A stretch of 24,159 bases of DNA, from assembly GCA_000416085.1 (NCBI GenBank), contig KE356579.1, positions 2,264,124 through 2,288,282 on the forward strand, given 5' to 3'. The stretch is from a halophilic archaeon J07HX64 (GTDB lineage Archaea > Halobacteriota > Halobacteria > Halobacteriales > Haloarculaceae). Below the pieces are notes generated by a model. The model ran no database searches. It was not told where the DNA came from and saw only the letters and a list, made by a program, of their open reading frames with translations. Positions 7,061 to 14,450 of this stretch are shown piece by piece; position 1 is the stretch's first letter; each line of letters opens with the position of its first letter. The translations under genes and the position numbers were made by a program.

Positions 7061-7483
7061 TCACCCTCGTGGGTCGGCCACGAACAGCGTCCCCGCGGGC
7101 ATCGTCTTGCGGGTGACCGGCACGGCCGGCGGATCGCCGCCGAGGGTCGTAAAAAACAGACTCGCGTCCACCGACTCCGCCAGTTCGAGCGCCGGTCGGT
7201 GCAGCTCCGGCGGGAGGTTCAGCCCGTAAATGGCGCCCGCGTCGGCGTACACCGAGCGCTCAGGGGCGGTGATGTCGTCGATGAGGAACACCACGTCCGG
7301 CGGCATCTCCTGTGGGTGGATGTCTGTCGCGGTAACGGCGACACCGGCGCGCGCGAGTCCGGCCGCGACCGACGGCTCCCGACCGACACCCACCTCCACG
7401 ACCTGGTCGTAGTCGGACAGACAACCGATGAGTGTGTCCCGTGTCGACTCAAGCACGGAGGTTTTTAGTTGGGCGCGCTGCAT
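7061..7483 (-). CDS. UPF0146 family protein
   Basis: 140 aa from ATG at 7483. This is a small Rossmann-like archaeal protein. VVEVGVGREPSVAAGL (about 28-43) looks like the glycine-rich nucleotide/SAM loop of class I methyltransferases. VTATDIHP (50-57) follows as the second acidic strand, then FLIDDIT and AIYGLNLPPELHRP, where the NLPPEL segment is typical of UPF0146. It is too short to be a full methyltransferase and its function is unestablished. The start at 7483 gives the usual family N-terminus; the longer open frame would run across the archaemetzincin start. It is divergent from the archaemetzincin gene with 10 bp between start codons. Its TATA-like CAATATCG (7503-7510) lies inside that neighbour's coding sequence. 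Confidence 0.88.
   Translation of the reverse strand: MQRAQLKTSVLESTRDTLIGCLSDYDQVVEVGVGREPSVAAGLARAGVAVTATDIHPQEMPPDVVFLIDDITAPERSVYADAGAIYGLNLPPELHRPALELAESVDASLFFTTLGGDPPAVPVTRKTMPAGTLFVADPRG
7462..7468 (+). promoter_or_regulatory. TATA-like box of the archaemetzincin gene
   Basis: TTTTTAG, about 28 bp before the ATG at 7494 and located inside the 5' coding region of the divergent UPF0146 gene. It implies a leaderless transcript. Confidence 0.5.
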
Positions 7484-7493
7484 AAGATTTGAC

Positions 7494-8015
7494 ATGCACG
7501 TCGATATTGTGCCTGTGGGTGACCTCGATAGGGGCGTGAAGCGGGAGGCATCCACGGCACTTCGGTCCATATACGACTGCGAGGTCAGCGTTCACGACCA
7601 GCAAAACATCCCGGACGGTTCGTACGACAGCTCCCGTGAGCAGTACCGTGCCGAGGAGTTTATCGACCTCGCAAAGCGGGTGGGTTCGGGGGGCAAAAAC
7701 ATCGCTATCACCCCGAACGACCTGTTCTACCACCGCCGGAACTACGTCTTCGGGCTCGCGTATCTCGGTGGCTCCGGGAGTGTCATCTCCACGTACCGGC
7801 TACACACCTCCTCTGACGGCGGGTTCTCGCAACGCTCCGCCGAGGATATCTTCTCGGACCGCGTCCGAAAGGAGGTTGTTCACGAGGTTGGCCACACTGT
7901 CGGACTCGAGCACTGTGACAACAAGTTCTGTGTGATGAACTTCTCTCCGACCGTCCGTGAGGTCGATCAGAAAAACGAGAGCCTCTGTGGCTCCTGCCAG
8001 CGCGACGCGCTCTGA
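7494..8015 (+). CDS. amzA: Archaemetzincin, zinc metalloprotease
   Basis: 173 aa. The extended metzincin signature is complete: H120-E-V-G-H124-T-V-G-L-E-H130-C131-x4-C136-V-M138, that is HExxHxxGxxH followed by the archaemetzincin cysteines and Met-turn. A further C165-x2-C168 near the C-terminus completes the four-cysteine second zinc site typical of the family. There is no signal peptide, so it acts in the cytoplasm as a presumed aminopeptidase or peptidase. The ATG at 7494 is 10 bp from the divergent UPF0146 start, and the TTTTTAG box 28 bp upstream supports a leaderless mRNA. The pairing with UPF0146 suggests shared expression, though the functional link is unknown. Confidence 0.96.
   Translation: MHVDIVPVGDLDRGVKREASTALRSIYDCEVSVHDQQNIPDGSYDSSREQYRAEEFIDLAKRVGSGGKNIAITPNDLFYHRRNYVFGLAYLGGSGSVISTYRLHTSSDGGFSQRSAEDIFSDRVRKEVVHEVGHTVGLEHCDNKFCVMNFSPTVREVDQKNESLCGSCQRDAL
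7503..7510 (-). promoter_or_regulatory. TATA-like box of the UPF0146 gene
   Basis: Minus-strand ACAATATC, about 24 bp before the ATG at 7483 and inside the archaemetzincin coding region. With the facing box at 7462-7468 it makes an overlapping divergent promoter. Confidence 0.45.
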
Positions 8016-8095
8016 CCGCGTTTGGTCACGCCTCACACCTCCAAACGTGTTAGGTACAGGTTCTATGATGATAGCGAACATAGCATTAGTTGGTT

Positions 8096-8305
8096 ATGAG
8101 CCAGAGCCAATCCACATCACGAACCGAAGAGCTGAGCGATATCTTCGTCTCCGTCACCGGAGACGAGGCGGTGACTGAGGAGCAGGACGACGACGGCAAC
8201 GACCGCGAACTGCGAGACGAGAACCACATCGACGAGGCTGTCGCCGACGGGTTAGAGGGCGCAATCGAGGGCGCCGAAGCTGACCCCGGTGACCCCGGTG
8301 GCTAA
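8096..8305 (+). CDS. Small acidic hypothetical protein
   Basis: 69 aa from ATG at 8096; a TTG two codons earlier is less likely. The N-terminus SRTEELSDIFVSVTGDEAVT is a compact amphipathic stretch that looks conserved in small haloarchaeal proteins. It is followed by a very acidic, probably disordered body (EEQDDDGNDRELRDEN) and an Ala/Glu-rich helix ending in GDPGG. There are no Cys and no membrane segments. AT-rich sequence at about 8063-8073 may be its TATA region. It lies 80 bp downstream of the archaemetzincin gene on the same strand but probably has its own promoter. No function is recognised. Confidence 0.65.
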   Translation: MSQSQSTSRTEELSDIFVSVTGDEAVTEEQDDDGNDRELRDENHIDEAVADGLEGAIEGAEADPGDPGG

Positions 8306-8486
8306 CTGACCAACTCCCCTATCGGTCGGTAGTATCGCCCTCGTTCTACACACATTTCGTTTCTGGCGTTCTCCCTGCCCACGCGTACCTTCCGGGTTCG
8401 AGTTGACTCTGTGTAGACAGGGTGTTACACGCTGTCGGTTGAGTCGTCGACCCAGCAGTCGGATGTCTCTCGGAGCTGTATCGAGG

Positions 8487-8568
8487 CGCCAGAACTGGGA
8501 TTTGAACCCAGAATCCCGTGAGGGAACACGCTCTCCAAGCGTGCGCCTTACCATTCGGCCATCCTGGC
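8487..8568 (-). tRNA. tRNA-Ser (anticodon GGA)
   Basis: The minus strand folds as a class II tRNA. Acceptor GCCAGGA pairs with TTCTGGC, with discriminator G. The D arm is GCC/GGC. The anticodon arm CACGC-TTGGAGA-GCGTG has anticodon GGA. The long variable arm has a CCC/GGG stem. The T arm is CTGGG-TTCAAAT-CCCAG. The extra arm and discriminator G are serine identity features. CCA is not encoded and no intron is seen. It decodes UCC and UCU. Confidence 0.96.
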
Positions 8569-8767
8569 TCGTACGAATGTAGCAGGAGACCCGGATTAAT
8601 CCCTTTCGTTCCACCACAGAGAACCGGACACGACACCGCGGAGTCAGACAAACACCACAACGCCAGACACTGTCTCGTGCTGACCCGGGCGAGTCTGTCG
8701 GCGACGAACCAGAACTGTATGACCGCCGTCTATCGACCAGCTCACACAGCACAGGGGTCGGCTCTTT

Positions 8768-9148
8768 TTACCCCGTCGTCGCGATCGCCTCCACCTCGAT
8801 ATCGACGCCCTTTGGCAGTTCAGCCACACCAACCGCACTCCTTGCCGGTGGGTCGCCCTCGAAGAACGTCTCGTAGACGGTGTCCATCGTATCGAACCTC
8901 CCGATGTCGGTCATGTAGACGGTTACCTTGAGCACGTCGTCGGTGCTCGCGCCGCTGGCCTCGAGCACCGCCGTCAAGTTCTCAAGCGCCTGCTCGGTCT
9001 GAACGTCCATCCCCGCACCGTCCAGCAGGTCATCCTCCGGCGTGAGGGGGATCTGTCCCGCGGTGAACACGAGGTCGTCAGTTGCGACAGCCTGACTGTA
9101 GGCCCCGACTGCCGCCGGCGCGTCTTCGGTGCTGACCGTGCGTCTCAT
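8768..9148 (-). CDS. ridA: RidA family enamine/imine deaminase
   Basis: 126 aa from ATG at 9148. Family landmarks in order: AVGAYSQAV (13-21), FTAGQIPL (28-35), the helix TEQALENLTAVLEASGAS, VTVYMTDI, and PPARSAVGVAELPKG, where R103 is the arginine that contacts the carboxylate of the imine substrate. It ends VEAIAT, with E120. RidA proteins are cytosolic trimers that hydrolyse reactive 2-aminoacrylate-type intermediates of PLP enzymes. The upstream open frame is longer, but TTTATATT lies about 26 bp before this ATG, so translation begins here, likely leaderless. A perfect palindrome CCTGTACAGG lies between the box and the ATG and may be an operator. Confidence 0.96.
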   Translation of the reverse strand: MRRTVSTEDAPAAVGAYSQAVATDDLVFTAGQIPLTPEDDLLDGAGMDVQTEQALENLTAVLEASGASTDDVLKVTVYMTDIGRFDTMDTVYETFFEGDPPARSAVGVAELPKGVDIEVEAIATTG

Positions 9149-9149
9149 G

Positions 9150-9159
9150 CCTGTACAGG
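9150..9159. promoter_or_regulatory. Palindrome CCTGTACAGG next to the ridA start
   Basis: A perfect 10-bp palindrome one base upstream of the ridA ATG and about 12 bp downstream of its TATA box. A bound repressor there would cover the transcription start. Confidence 0.35.
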
Positions 9160-9170
9160 TGTAACGCTCG

Positions 9171-9178
9171 AATATAAA
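9171..9178 (-). promoter_or_regulatory. TATA box of ridA
   Basis: Minus-strand TTTATATT centred about 26 bp before the ATG. It is one of the clearest TATA boxes in the window. Confidence 0.65.
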
Positions 9179-9309
9179 TCCGTGGGGTGAGCCGAACAAC
9201 GCCACGGGTGATAAGCCGTGGCGACCGCTCGCCGTGTTCGGGGGACCGATTACACTGTGGCGGGTGACTGTCGCCGTCATCTCGCCGACGCCGGACGCTT
9301 GCCTTCCGG

Positions 9310-10539
9310 CTACGACACGTCCTCGTGCCACCCGCGCAGTGCCCGATGTTCGGCCGCAATCTCTGCCACCGCCCGGGAGTCGAGCGAACCTCGCTCTGTG
9401 ACGACTGTGTCGACGACCTCGGGTGGTGTCAGATCGAATGTCGGGTTGGCGACCGACACCGGTGCCGGACCGTCGTACACCTCGGCGGGGTCGCGCTCCT
9501 CCCGGTCGTAGCCGGTTCCGGGAGATATCTTGTCGCTCGCTGTCACCACCACAACATCGATACCTTCGTGAGCAGCAGCGAGTGCAGCACCGCGCGTGCC
9601 GGTCTTGTTGAGAACCCGTCCGTCGGCGAGCACCGAGTCGGCCCCGACGAGGAGTGTCTCCACCTCCTGGGTCGCGAGTTCAGCCGCGAACGCCGCGTCG
9701 GTCGTCACCGTCACCGCCGGCCCGTTATCCTTCGTCGCGAGTCTGTGTGCGACGCCGGCACCCTCCCCGCCCGGACGCGAAACCGCGACCAGCACCCGCT
9801 CGGGGTCGGCCGCCGCGAGCGTCTGTCGGACGGTGCCGGATCGTGAGAGCGTCGCCACACGCGTTCCGAGCAGGTCTGCCGCGGTTGCTGCCGCCTGGTC
9901 GTCCACGCGTCGCGCTCGACCGACCGCCTCGTGGGCGACACCCGGGACCGCCGCTGTGGTGTCGGCGACACTCATCACCCGATGGACCCGGTTCAGGACG
10001 GCCGTCATCGCCGGCCGGGCGGCGAGTAACTCGCGCGCGACAGTCGCAACCGGCCCGGTGTCGCCAGGGGCAACGCCTCCCGACCCTGTCCCGTGGATGG
10101 TGAGGGCCGCCTCGTCGCGGAGCACCTCGAGTGCCCGGACCGAGATGTGTGTCGAGCCGTGTTCGGTGTCACCCGCAACCGTCTCGACAGTGGGTCGCAC
10201 CCGGTCGTAGCTCTCCCAGAGGCCAGCGGCAGTCTCGCGCTCCAGTATCGCCGGCGGTGGGACCCACTCGGCACGACCCCCCTCGTCGACTGTGATGTCG
10301 CGGCGTTCGCAGTCGAACAGAAACGGGTAGATCTGTTCGGACTCCCCGCCTGCGAACGGATCACCGGCTCTGACGAGTTCGAGGGCGGTCGCCGAGAATC
10401 CCGTCCGGGTTAGTGTGCGTCGGGCCGCCTGTTGGGGGTCGGTCCCGGCAGGACCGGACACTGTGTCCCACCCCGCCACACCGCGGACGAGCAGTATCTC
10501 GCCCTTGTTGTGCACCACCGGCCGCACTGTCCGGCACAT
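9310..10539 (-). CDS. Nudix-like / eIF2B-like (IF-2B subunit family) fusion protein with degenerate Nudix box
   Basis: 409 aa. Residues 1-125 have a Nudix-like layout (VVHNKGEILLVRG, then FLFDCERRDI and AEWVPPPAIL). Residues about 150-400 form an eIF2B/methylthioribose-1-phosphate isomerase-like domain: repeated Ala-rich helices, then GAGVAHRLA, VETLLVGADSVLADGRVLNKTG and the PVSVANPTFDLTPPEVVD end. The Nudix box should read REx2EE at 40-45, but here it is R40-R-T-L-T-R45 before TGF, so the metal-binding glutamates are absent. Catalysis by that half is unlikely and it may be a binding domain. The ATG directly follows the stop of the polyprenyl synthase gene with no gap, so the two are surely cotranscribed. 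The substrate is unknown; sugar-phosphate or nucleotide isomerase relatives are the nearest. Confidence 0.88.
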   Translation of the reverse strand: MCRTVRPVVHNKGEILLVRGVAGWDTVSGPAGTDPQQAARRTLTRTGFSATALELVRAGDPFAGGESEQIYPFLFDCERRDITVDEGGRAEWVPPPAILERETAAGLWESYDRVRPTVETVAGDTEHGSTHISVRALEVLRDEAALTIHGTGSGGVAPGDTGPVATVARELLAARPAMTAVLNRVHRVMSVADTTAAVPGVAHEAVGRARRVDDQAAATAADLLGTRVATLSRSGTVRQTLAAADPERVLVAVSRPGGEGAGVAHRLATKDNGPAVTVTTDAAFAAELATQEVETLLVGADSVLADGRVLNKTGTRGAALAAAHEGIDVVVVTASDKISPGTGYDREERDPAEVYDGPAPVSVANPTFDLTPPEVVDTVVTERGSLDSRAVAEIAAEHRALRGWHEDVS

Positions 10540-11382
10540 CTACTGTTCGCGCTCGATAACGAACGTTGCGAGTTCGGACAGGTACGCCCTGAACCGGCTG
10601 TCGACAACATCGGCCTCGGTGAGCGCCGCCAGCGCGGCCTCCGATTCCGCACGGGCGCGCTCGTTTGCCGCCGCCGGAGAGAGGTCTGTTACCTCGACAA
10701 TCGAAGGGCGACCGGTGTCGGCGTCGTGTCCGGTGGGCTTTCCGAGTCGCTCGGTGTTGCCGGTCGCGTCGAGCACATCGTCGCGAATCTGGAAGGCCAC
10801 CCCGACCCGTTCGGCGTACTGTCCGACCGCGTCGACGGCCGTCTCGTCTGCCGCCGCCGCGATTGCGCCGAGCTCTGCGGCCGCTCGGAACAGCGCGCCC
10901 GTCTTGCGCTGCGCGAGGTGTATGTACTCCTCCTCCGAAACCGGTCGGGCCATCAGCTCCGTTGCTTCACCCTCACCCAGCTGGACCAGTGCCCCGGAGA
11001 CAGTCTGTATCGCCCGGTTGTTCTCCCCGAAGGCCGCGAACGCCTCACCGAGCAGACCGTCGGAGGTGACAATCGCCGGACCGTGCCCGAGCGCTGTCCA
11101 CGCCGATGGACCACCCCGGCGCAGCTCTGACCTGTCGATGATGTCGTCGATGACCAGCGACGCGTTGTGGACCAGTTCGATACCGACCGCAAAGTCCATT
11201 GCCGTCTCGATATCCCCGTCCAGCGCGTCACAAACGAGCACAGTCAGCGTCGGTCGGACACGCTTCCCGTCCGAGAGGGTTGCCCCGCGCATCCGCTCGC
11301 GCAGTTGCGCGGGCTCTGTCTCGCCCAACACCGCCTCGAGATGCTCCTCGATCCGGTCCCGGTGATGGTCCAGTCTCTCCAT
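10540..11382 (-). CDS. Polyprenyl (isoprenyl) diphosphate synthase, short form
   Basis: 280 aa from ATG at 11382. A much longer open frame runs upstream only because it is antisense to the DUF445 gene. Trans-prenyltransferase motifs: GKRVRPTLTVLV, the first Asp-rich motif D79-D-I-I-D83, and the second one in FQIRDDVLD. It condenses IPP with an allylic diphosphate for archaeal lipids or quinones. The residue five before the first Asp is Ala74; in archaeal GGPP synthases this position is usually Phe, and small residues there are known to allow longer chains. A C25 or longer product is therefore possible. At 280 aa it is shorter than the second synthase in the window. A weak TATA (11407-11417) is about 30 bp upstream. 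First gene of a two-gene operon with the Nudix/eIF2B-like gene. Confidence 0.92.
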   Translation of the reverse strand: MERLDHHRDRIEEHLEAVLGETEPAQLRERMRGATLSDGKRVRPTLTVLVCDALDGDIETAMDFAVGIELVHNASLVIDDIIDRSELRRGGPSAWTALGHGPAIVTSDGLLGEAFAAFGENNRAIQTVSGALVQLGEGEATELMARPVSEEEYIHLAQRKTGALFRAAAELGAIAAAADETAVDAVGQYAERVGVAFQIRDDVLDATGNTERLGKPTGHDADTGRPSIVEVTDLSPAAANERARAESEAALAALTEADVVDSRFRAYLSELATFVIEREQ

Positions 11383-11853
11383 TGAACACTTTTTGCGGAC
11401 TCCGGGCAAAGTAGATAACGGAACCGTCGGCGCCACTGCCCGGGACACGAGACGCCAGAACGTGTCGACGCTGGTCGGCCAGCACAGTCGGGACGAGCCT
11501 GGAACGGTGTCTGCACCCGAAAGATCCTGATGATCCCGTCGTCGAGACCGAACACCCCGGTGTTGCTCCTGACAACCGACCGGGACCGGAGCCCTCCGCC
11601 GGTCTGAGGCCCCTCGCCCGGGTGACTGCTGTTCGACACTGTCTGCCGGCACCGATTGCTGCCGGGTGTGGCGGCGACAGGCGGGGCGGGTACGAGCGCG
11701 CACAGTCGGACCGGAGACCACATGAAACTTAACCACAGCAGATGAGATAAAACGCAGAGGCGTGGCTGCACCGCGACAGACAGAGGACCAGTCGGACCGT
11801 CGAGCCAGCACGAGCAGCGGCGGCAGACCCGATTGTCGTGATAGCGCCACCGG
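11383..11853. other. 471-bp divergent intergenic region between the polyprenyl synthase and DUF445 genes
   Basis: No gene is seen. It holds the promoter of the synthase gene at its left end (minus strand, about 11407-11417) and AT-rich stretches near 11722-11755 that may serve the DUF445 operon. A perfect inverted repeat AACACC-CC-GGTGTT is at 11551-11564. Confidence 0.4.
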
Positions 11854-13161
11854 ATGTGGGGTGAGAGTCTCGTGAGTGTCCTCACTGTGTTGCCGTTCGC
11901 ACCACGGCTGCTGTTGATACCTCTTATAACCGGGGTGATCGGCTACGCGACAAACTGGATGGCGATCAGGTTCCTGTTCTACCCCATCGAGTTTGTCGGT
12001 CTCCGGATACCGGGGCTGAAGACACTCGCCCCGGCGCTCCCGAAGAGACTGCGACAGATACCCGGTGTCATGCGCGGAAAGGTCGGCTGGCAGGGTATCA
12101 TCCCCTCGCGGTCGGAGAAGATGGGTAACATCGCGGCCGAGAAGGGGGTCGCCAAACTCGCAACCGAGCGGGAGTTCTACGAGGCGTTTGACCCCGAGCG
12201 TATCGCCACACAGATTGCCACGAACTCCGAGGGCGAGATCCGTGCGCTCACAGACGACATCCTCCGCGAGGAGTACCCGGAGCTCTGGCAGAACATGCCC
12301 GAACAGGCGAAAGAAGTCGTCCACACACGCGTCCGGCAGCGACTCCCGCACATCGCCGAGAACATAACCGACCAGATCGCGGAGAATATCGACGAGGTAC
12401 TCGACGCGAAGGAGATGATCACAGACCACATCGACCGGAACCCCGACATCGGCAACCGGATCTTCCTCGAGGTTGGTGACCGGGAGCTCAACTTCGTTAT
12501 CAACTCCGGGTTCTACATCGGGACCCTGCTCGGGAGTTTCAGTATCCCGTTGTTTCTGTACATCAACCAGTGGTGGGTGCTCCCTATCGCGGGTGTAGCC
12601 GTTGGGTACATGACAAACTGGATTGCGTTGCGTCTCATCTTCTATCCGCTCGAGGAACACAAGCTCGGGCCGTTCAGACTCCAGGGTGTGTTCACCAGGC
12701 GACAGCAGTCTGCGGGCAGAACGTACGCAAAACTCGTCGCGGACGAGGTTGTGACAGTGTCGAATCTCGCGTACAACCTATTGAACGGCAACCAGTCCGA
12801 CCGTACGCGGCGGATGATACGCGACGCGATCCGCCCCGAGGTCGACCGTGTGGCGGGTGTCGCCGGTCCGGTTGTGCGTATGGCCAGCGGGACAGACCAG
12901 TACGAGCGGGTCCAGGAGGCCTTTGCCGAGGAGGGGATAGAACGGACAATCGACCCGCTGTACGACCCCGAGTTCAACGAGGACCGGGGTGAGGCCATCG
13001 AGACGCTCATCTACGAGCGACTCTGTGCCCTGCCGCCCGAGGAGTTTATCGGCCTGTTGCGGCCTGCCTTCCAGGAGGACGAGTGGATGCTCGTCGTGCT
13101 GGGGGCGGCTCTCGGGTTCGTTGCCGGCTGTCTCCAGTTGCTGGTGGTGACCGGGGTATGA
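11854..13161 (+). CDS. DUF445 family membrane protein
   Basis: 435 aa. The family motif is present twice: GYATNWMAIRFLFYP at 30-44 and GYMTNWIALRLIFYP at 251-265, each at the end of a hydrophobic segment and followed by a G-x4-G-x-x-x-R type loop. This shows an internal duplication. Membrane segments are near 12-35, 220-262 (hairpin) and 408-432. The stretch 70-215 is polar and helical (many IAEN/IADQI-like heptads) and probably lies in the cytoplasm. Function is unknown. The stop overlaps the next gene's ATG by ATGA, so it is translationally coupled to the DUF4393 gene. The start could also be an internal Val or Leu codon a few residues in, but the ATG keeps the first membrane segment. Confidence 0.9.
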   Translation: MWGESLVSVLTVLPFAPRLLLIPLITGVIGYATNWMAIRFLFYPIEFVGLRIPGLKTLAPALPKRLRQIPGVMRGKVGWQGIIPSRSEKMGNIAAEKGVAKLATEREFYEAFDPERIATQIATNSEGEIRALTDDILREEYPELWQNMPEQAKEVVHTRVRQRLPHIAENITDQIAENIDEVLDAKEMITDHIDRNPDIGNRIFLEVGDRELNFVINSGFYIGTLLGSFSIPLFLYINQWWVLPIAGVAVGYMTNWIALRLIFYPLEEHKLGPFRLQGVFTRRQQSAGRTYAKLVADEVVTVSNLAYNLLNGNQSDRTRRMIRDAIRPEVDRVAGVAGPVVRMASGTDQYERVQEAFAEEGIERTIDPLYDPEFNEDRGEAIETLIYERLCALPPEEFIGLLRPAFQEDEWMLVVLGAALGFVAGCLQLLVVTGV

Positions 13162-14450
13162 GCGGGGGTGATGGCGGGGATGAACGGGACCGAGCAACGG
13201 GTGGTGACCTGCCGCCGAGCGAGATCGACCGGATGTTCGACCTGCTCGAGGCGGCAATCGAGGCGGACGCACTGACCGGTGACCAGGTCGACCGATTGCT
13301 CGCTATCCTCCGGGAGGCTGTCGACGGCGCGACCGGTTTGGACCCCGAGATGCTCGCGGAGTTGCTCTCGGTGCTCGAACGGTTTCTGCTCGACCCGGAG
13401 GCCCGTGGTGACGTGGATATCGACAGTCTCCTCGGGCTGTTCGAGGAGGCGCCGGGGGTCTCTCCATCAGACCGGGACACACTCACCGGAATGTTCGACG
13501 CGGTAGAGCAGGGGCTTCGGGACCCGGCCGGGGTCGAACCGGAGGACGTCGACCAGTTCCAGTCGGACATCCAGCGGCTCGTCAACGATATGGCAGACCC
13601 TGCCCGCGGGCCCGGTGGGCTGTTCTCACAGTCGGAGCGAGGTGGTGACACGTCGGGCGGGGTCGACCCGTTCAGACTCGCGCAGTTCGCGGCGGTGGTG
13701 ACACAGCGGGCCAGCGGCAACTCGGTCGAGTCGGGGATCCGGGTGGGGACACGGCTCGCCTACGCGGCCGCAAACGCCGGGTCACCCGCCGAACTGCTCA
13801 CGACGACGCGGGCGATCACGCTGGACGAACTCCGGCGCGCCGGCATCGACATCGGCGAGCGCCGGTCAGGGTGGCTCGACACACACCGGGAGGAGGTCGT
13901 CGAGGACAGACCAGTTACCCGGGATGCGCTCGCCGAACGGGGTGCACAGCTCATCTCACAGTCGGCCGAGGTCGGGCGCGACGAGTCGGTTCACCCGGCT
14001 TTCGGCTCCATCATCCAGCAGCTTTCTACCGACGAGGCCCGTATCCTGCGTGTGCTCGCAGTCGATGGACCCCAGGGTGTGGTCGACATCTACGACCGGC
14101 AGTATCTCCCGCCGAAAAAGTGGCGCGTCGCGCGGAACCTGACGATGCTCGGCCGCGATGCGGGCTGTCGGACACAGCGCCGGACACCTGTCTACATTCG
14201 GAATCTTCGGCGGCTCGGTATCGTCGAGATCTCCGAGGACCCGATAGACGAACTCAAGCGCTACGAGGTTATCGAGGCACAGTCACACGTCGAGCAGGCA
14301 CGCACCCGGGCAAAGCGGGCCCGGACCGAGTACAAGCGGCTACAGCTGACAGATCTGGGTGTGGAGTTCTGCGAGCTGTGTTTCCCGTTCGAGGTCACCG
14401 TCGACGGCGAGGGGCTCCAGGTGCGCGAGAACGCGGGGGCAGGACGGTGA
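13158..14450 (+). CDS. DUF4393 (Abi-alpha-like) domain protein with long acidic N-terminal region
   Basis: 430 aa, starting at the ATG that overlaps the DUF445 stop. Residues 1-160 are acidic and strongly helical, with repeated LL/LF heptad-like units (EIDRMFDLLEAAIEADALTG and similar), suggesting a helical bundle or coiled coil. Residues 170-270 include LAYAAANAGSPAELLTTTRA. From 279, HPAFGSIIQQLSTDEARIL, then GPQGVVDIY, NLTMLGRDAG and NLRRLGIVEI, match the DUF4393 family, which is named after abortive-infection protein Abi-alpha. No catalytic motif is visible. The coupling to a DUF445 membrane protein suggests that the two products work together at the membrane; a defence role is only a possibility. 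It ends in GTGA overlap with the phosphatase gene. Confidence 0.82.
   Translation: MSGGDGGDERDRATGGDLPPSEIDRMFDLLEAAIEADALTGDQVDRLLAILREAVDGATGLDPEMLAELLSVLERFLLDPEARGDVDIDSLLGLFEEAPGVSPSDRDTLTGMFDAVEQGLRDPAGVEPEDVDQFQSDIQRLVNDMADPARGPGGLFSQSERGGDTSGGVDPFRLAQFAAVVTQRASGNSVESGIRVGTRLAYAAANAGSPAELLTTTRAITLDELRRAGIDIGERRSGWLDTHREEVVEDRPVTRDALAERGAQLISQSAEVGRDESVHPAFGSIIQQLSTDEARILRVLAVDGPQGVVDIYDRQYLPPKKWRVARNLTMLGRDAGCRTQRRTPVYIRNLRRLGIVEISEDPIDELKRYEVIEAQSHVEQARTRAKRARTEYKRLQLTDLGVEFCELCFPFEVTVDGEGLQVRENAGAGR

Noticed and set aside
8306..8486. Small gene between the acidic protein and the tRNA
   Set aside because: Only short frames antisense or partial to the tRNA are open; none has a recognisable start or composition.
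11383..12660. Long minus-strand extension of the polyprenyl synthase frame, giving a 706-codon open frame
   Set aside because: It is antisense to the DUF445 gene and the intergenic region; prenyl synthase similarity begins at the ATG at 11382, which has a TATA-like box upstream.
13871..14446. Plus-strand extension of the phosphatase frame by about 190 codons
   Set aside because: It is a shifted-frame shadow of the DUF4393 gene; the GTG at 14447 overlaps the preceding stop and gives the normal family N-terminus.
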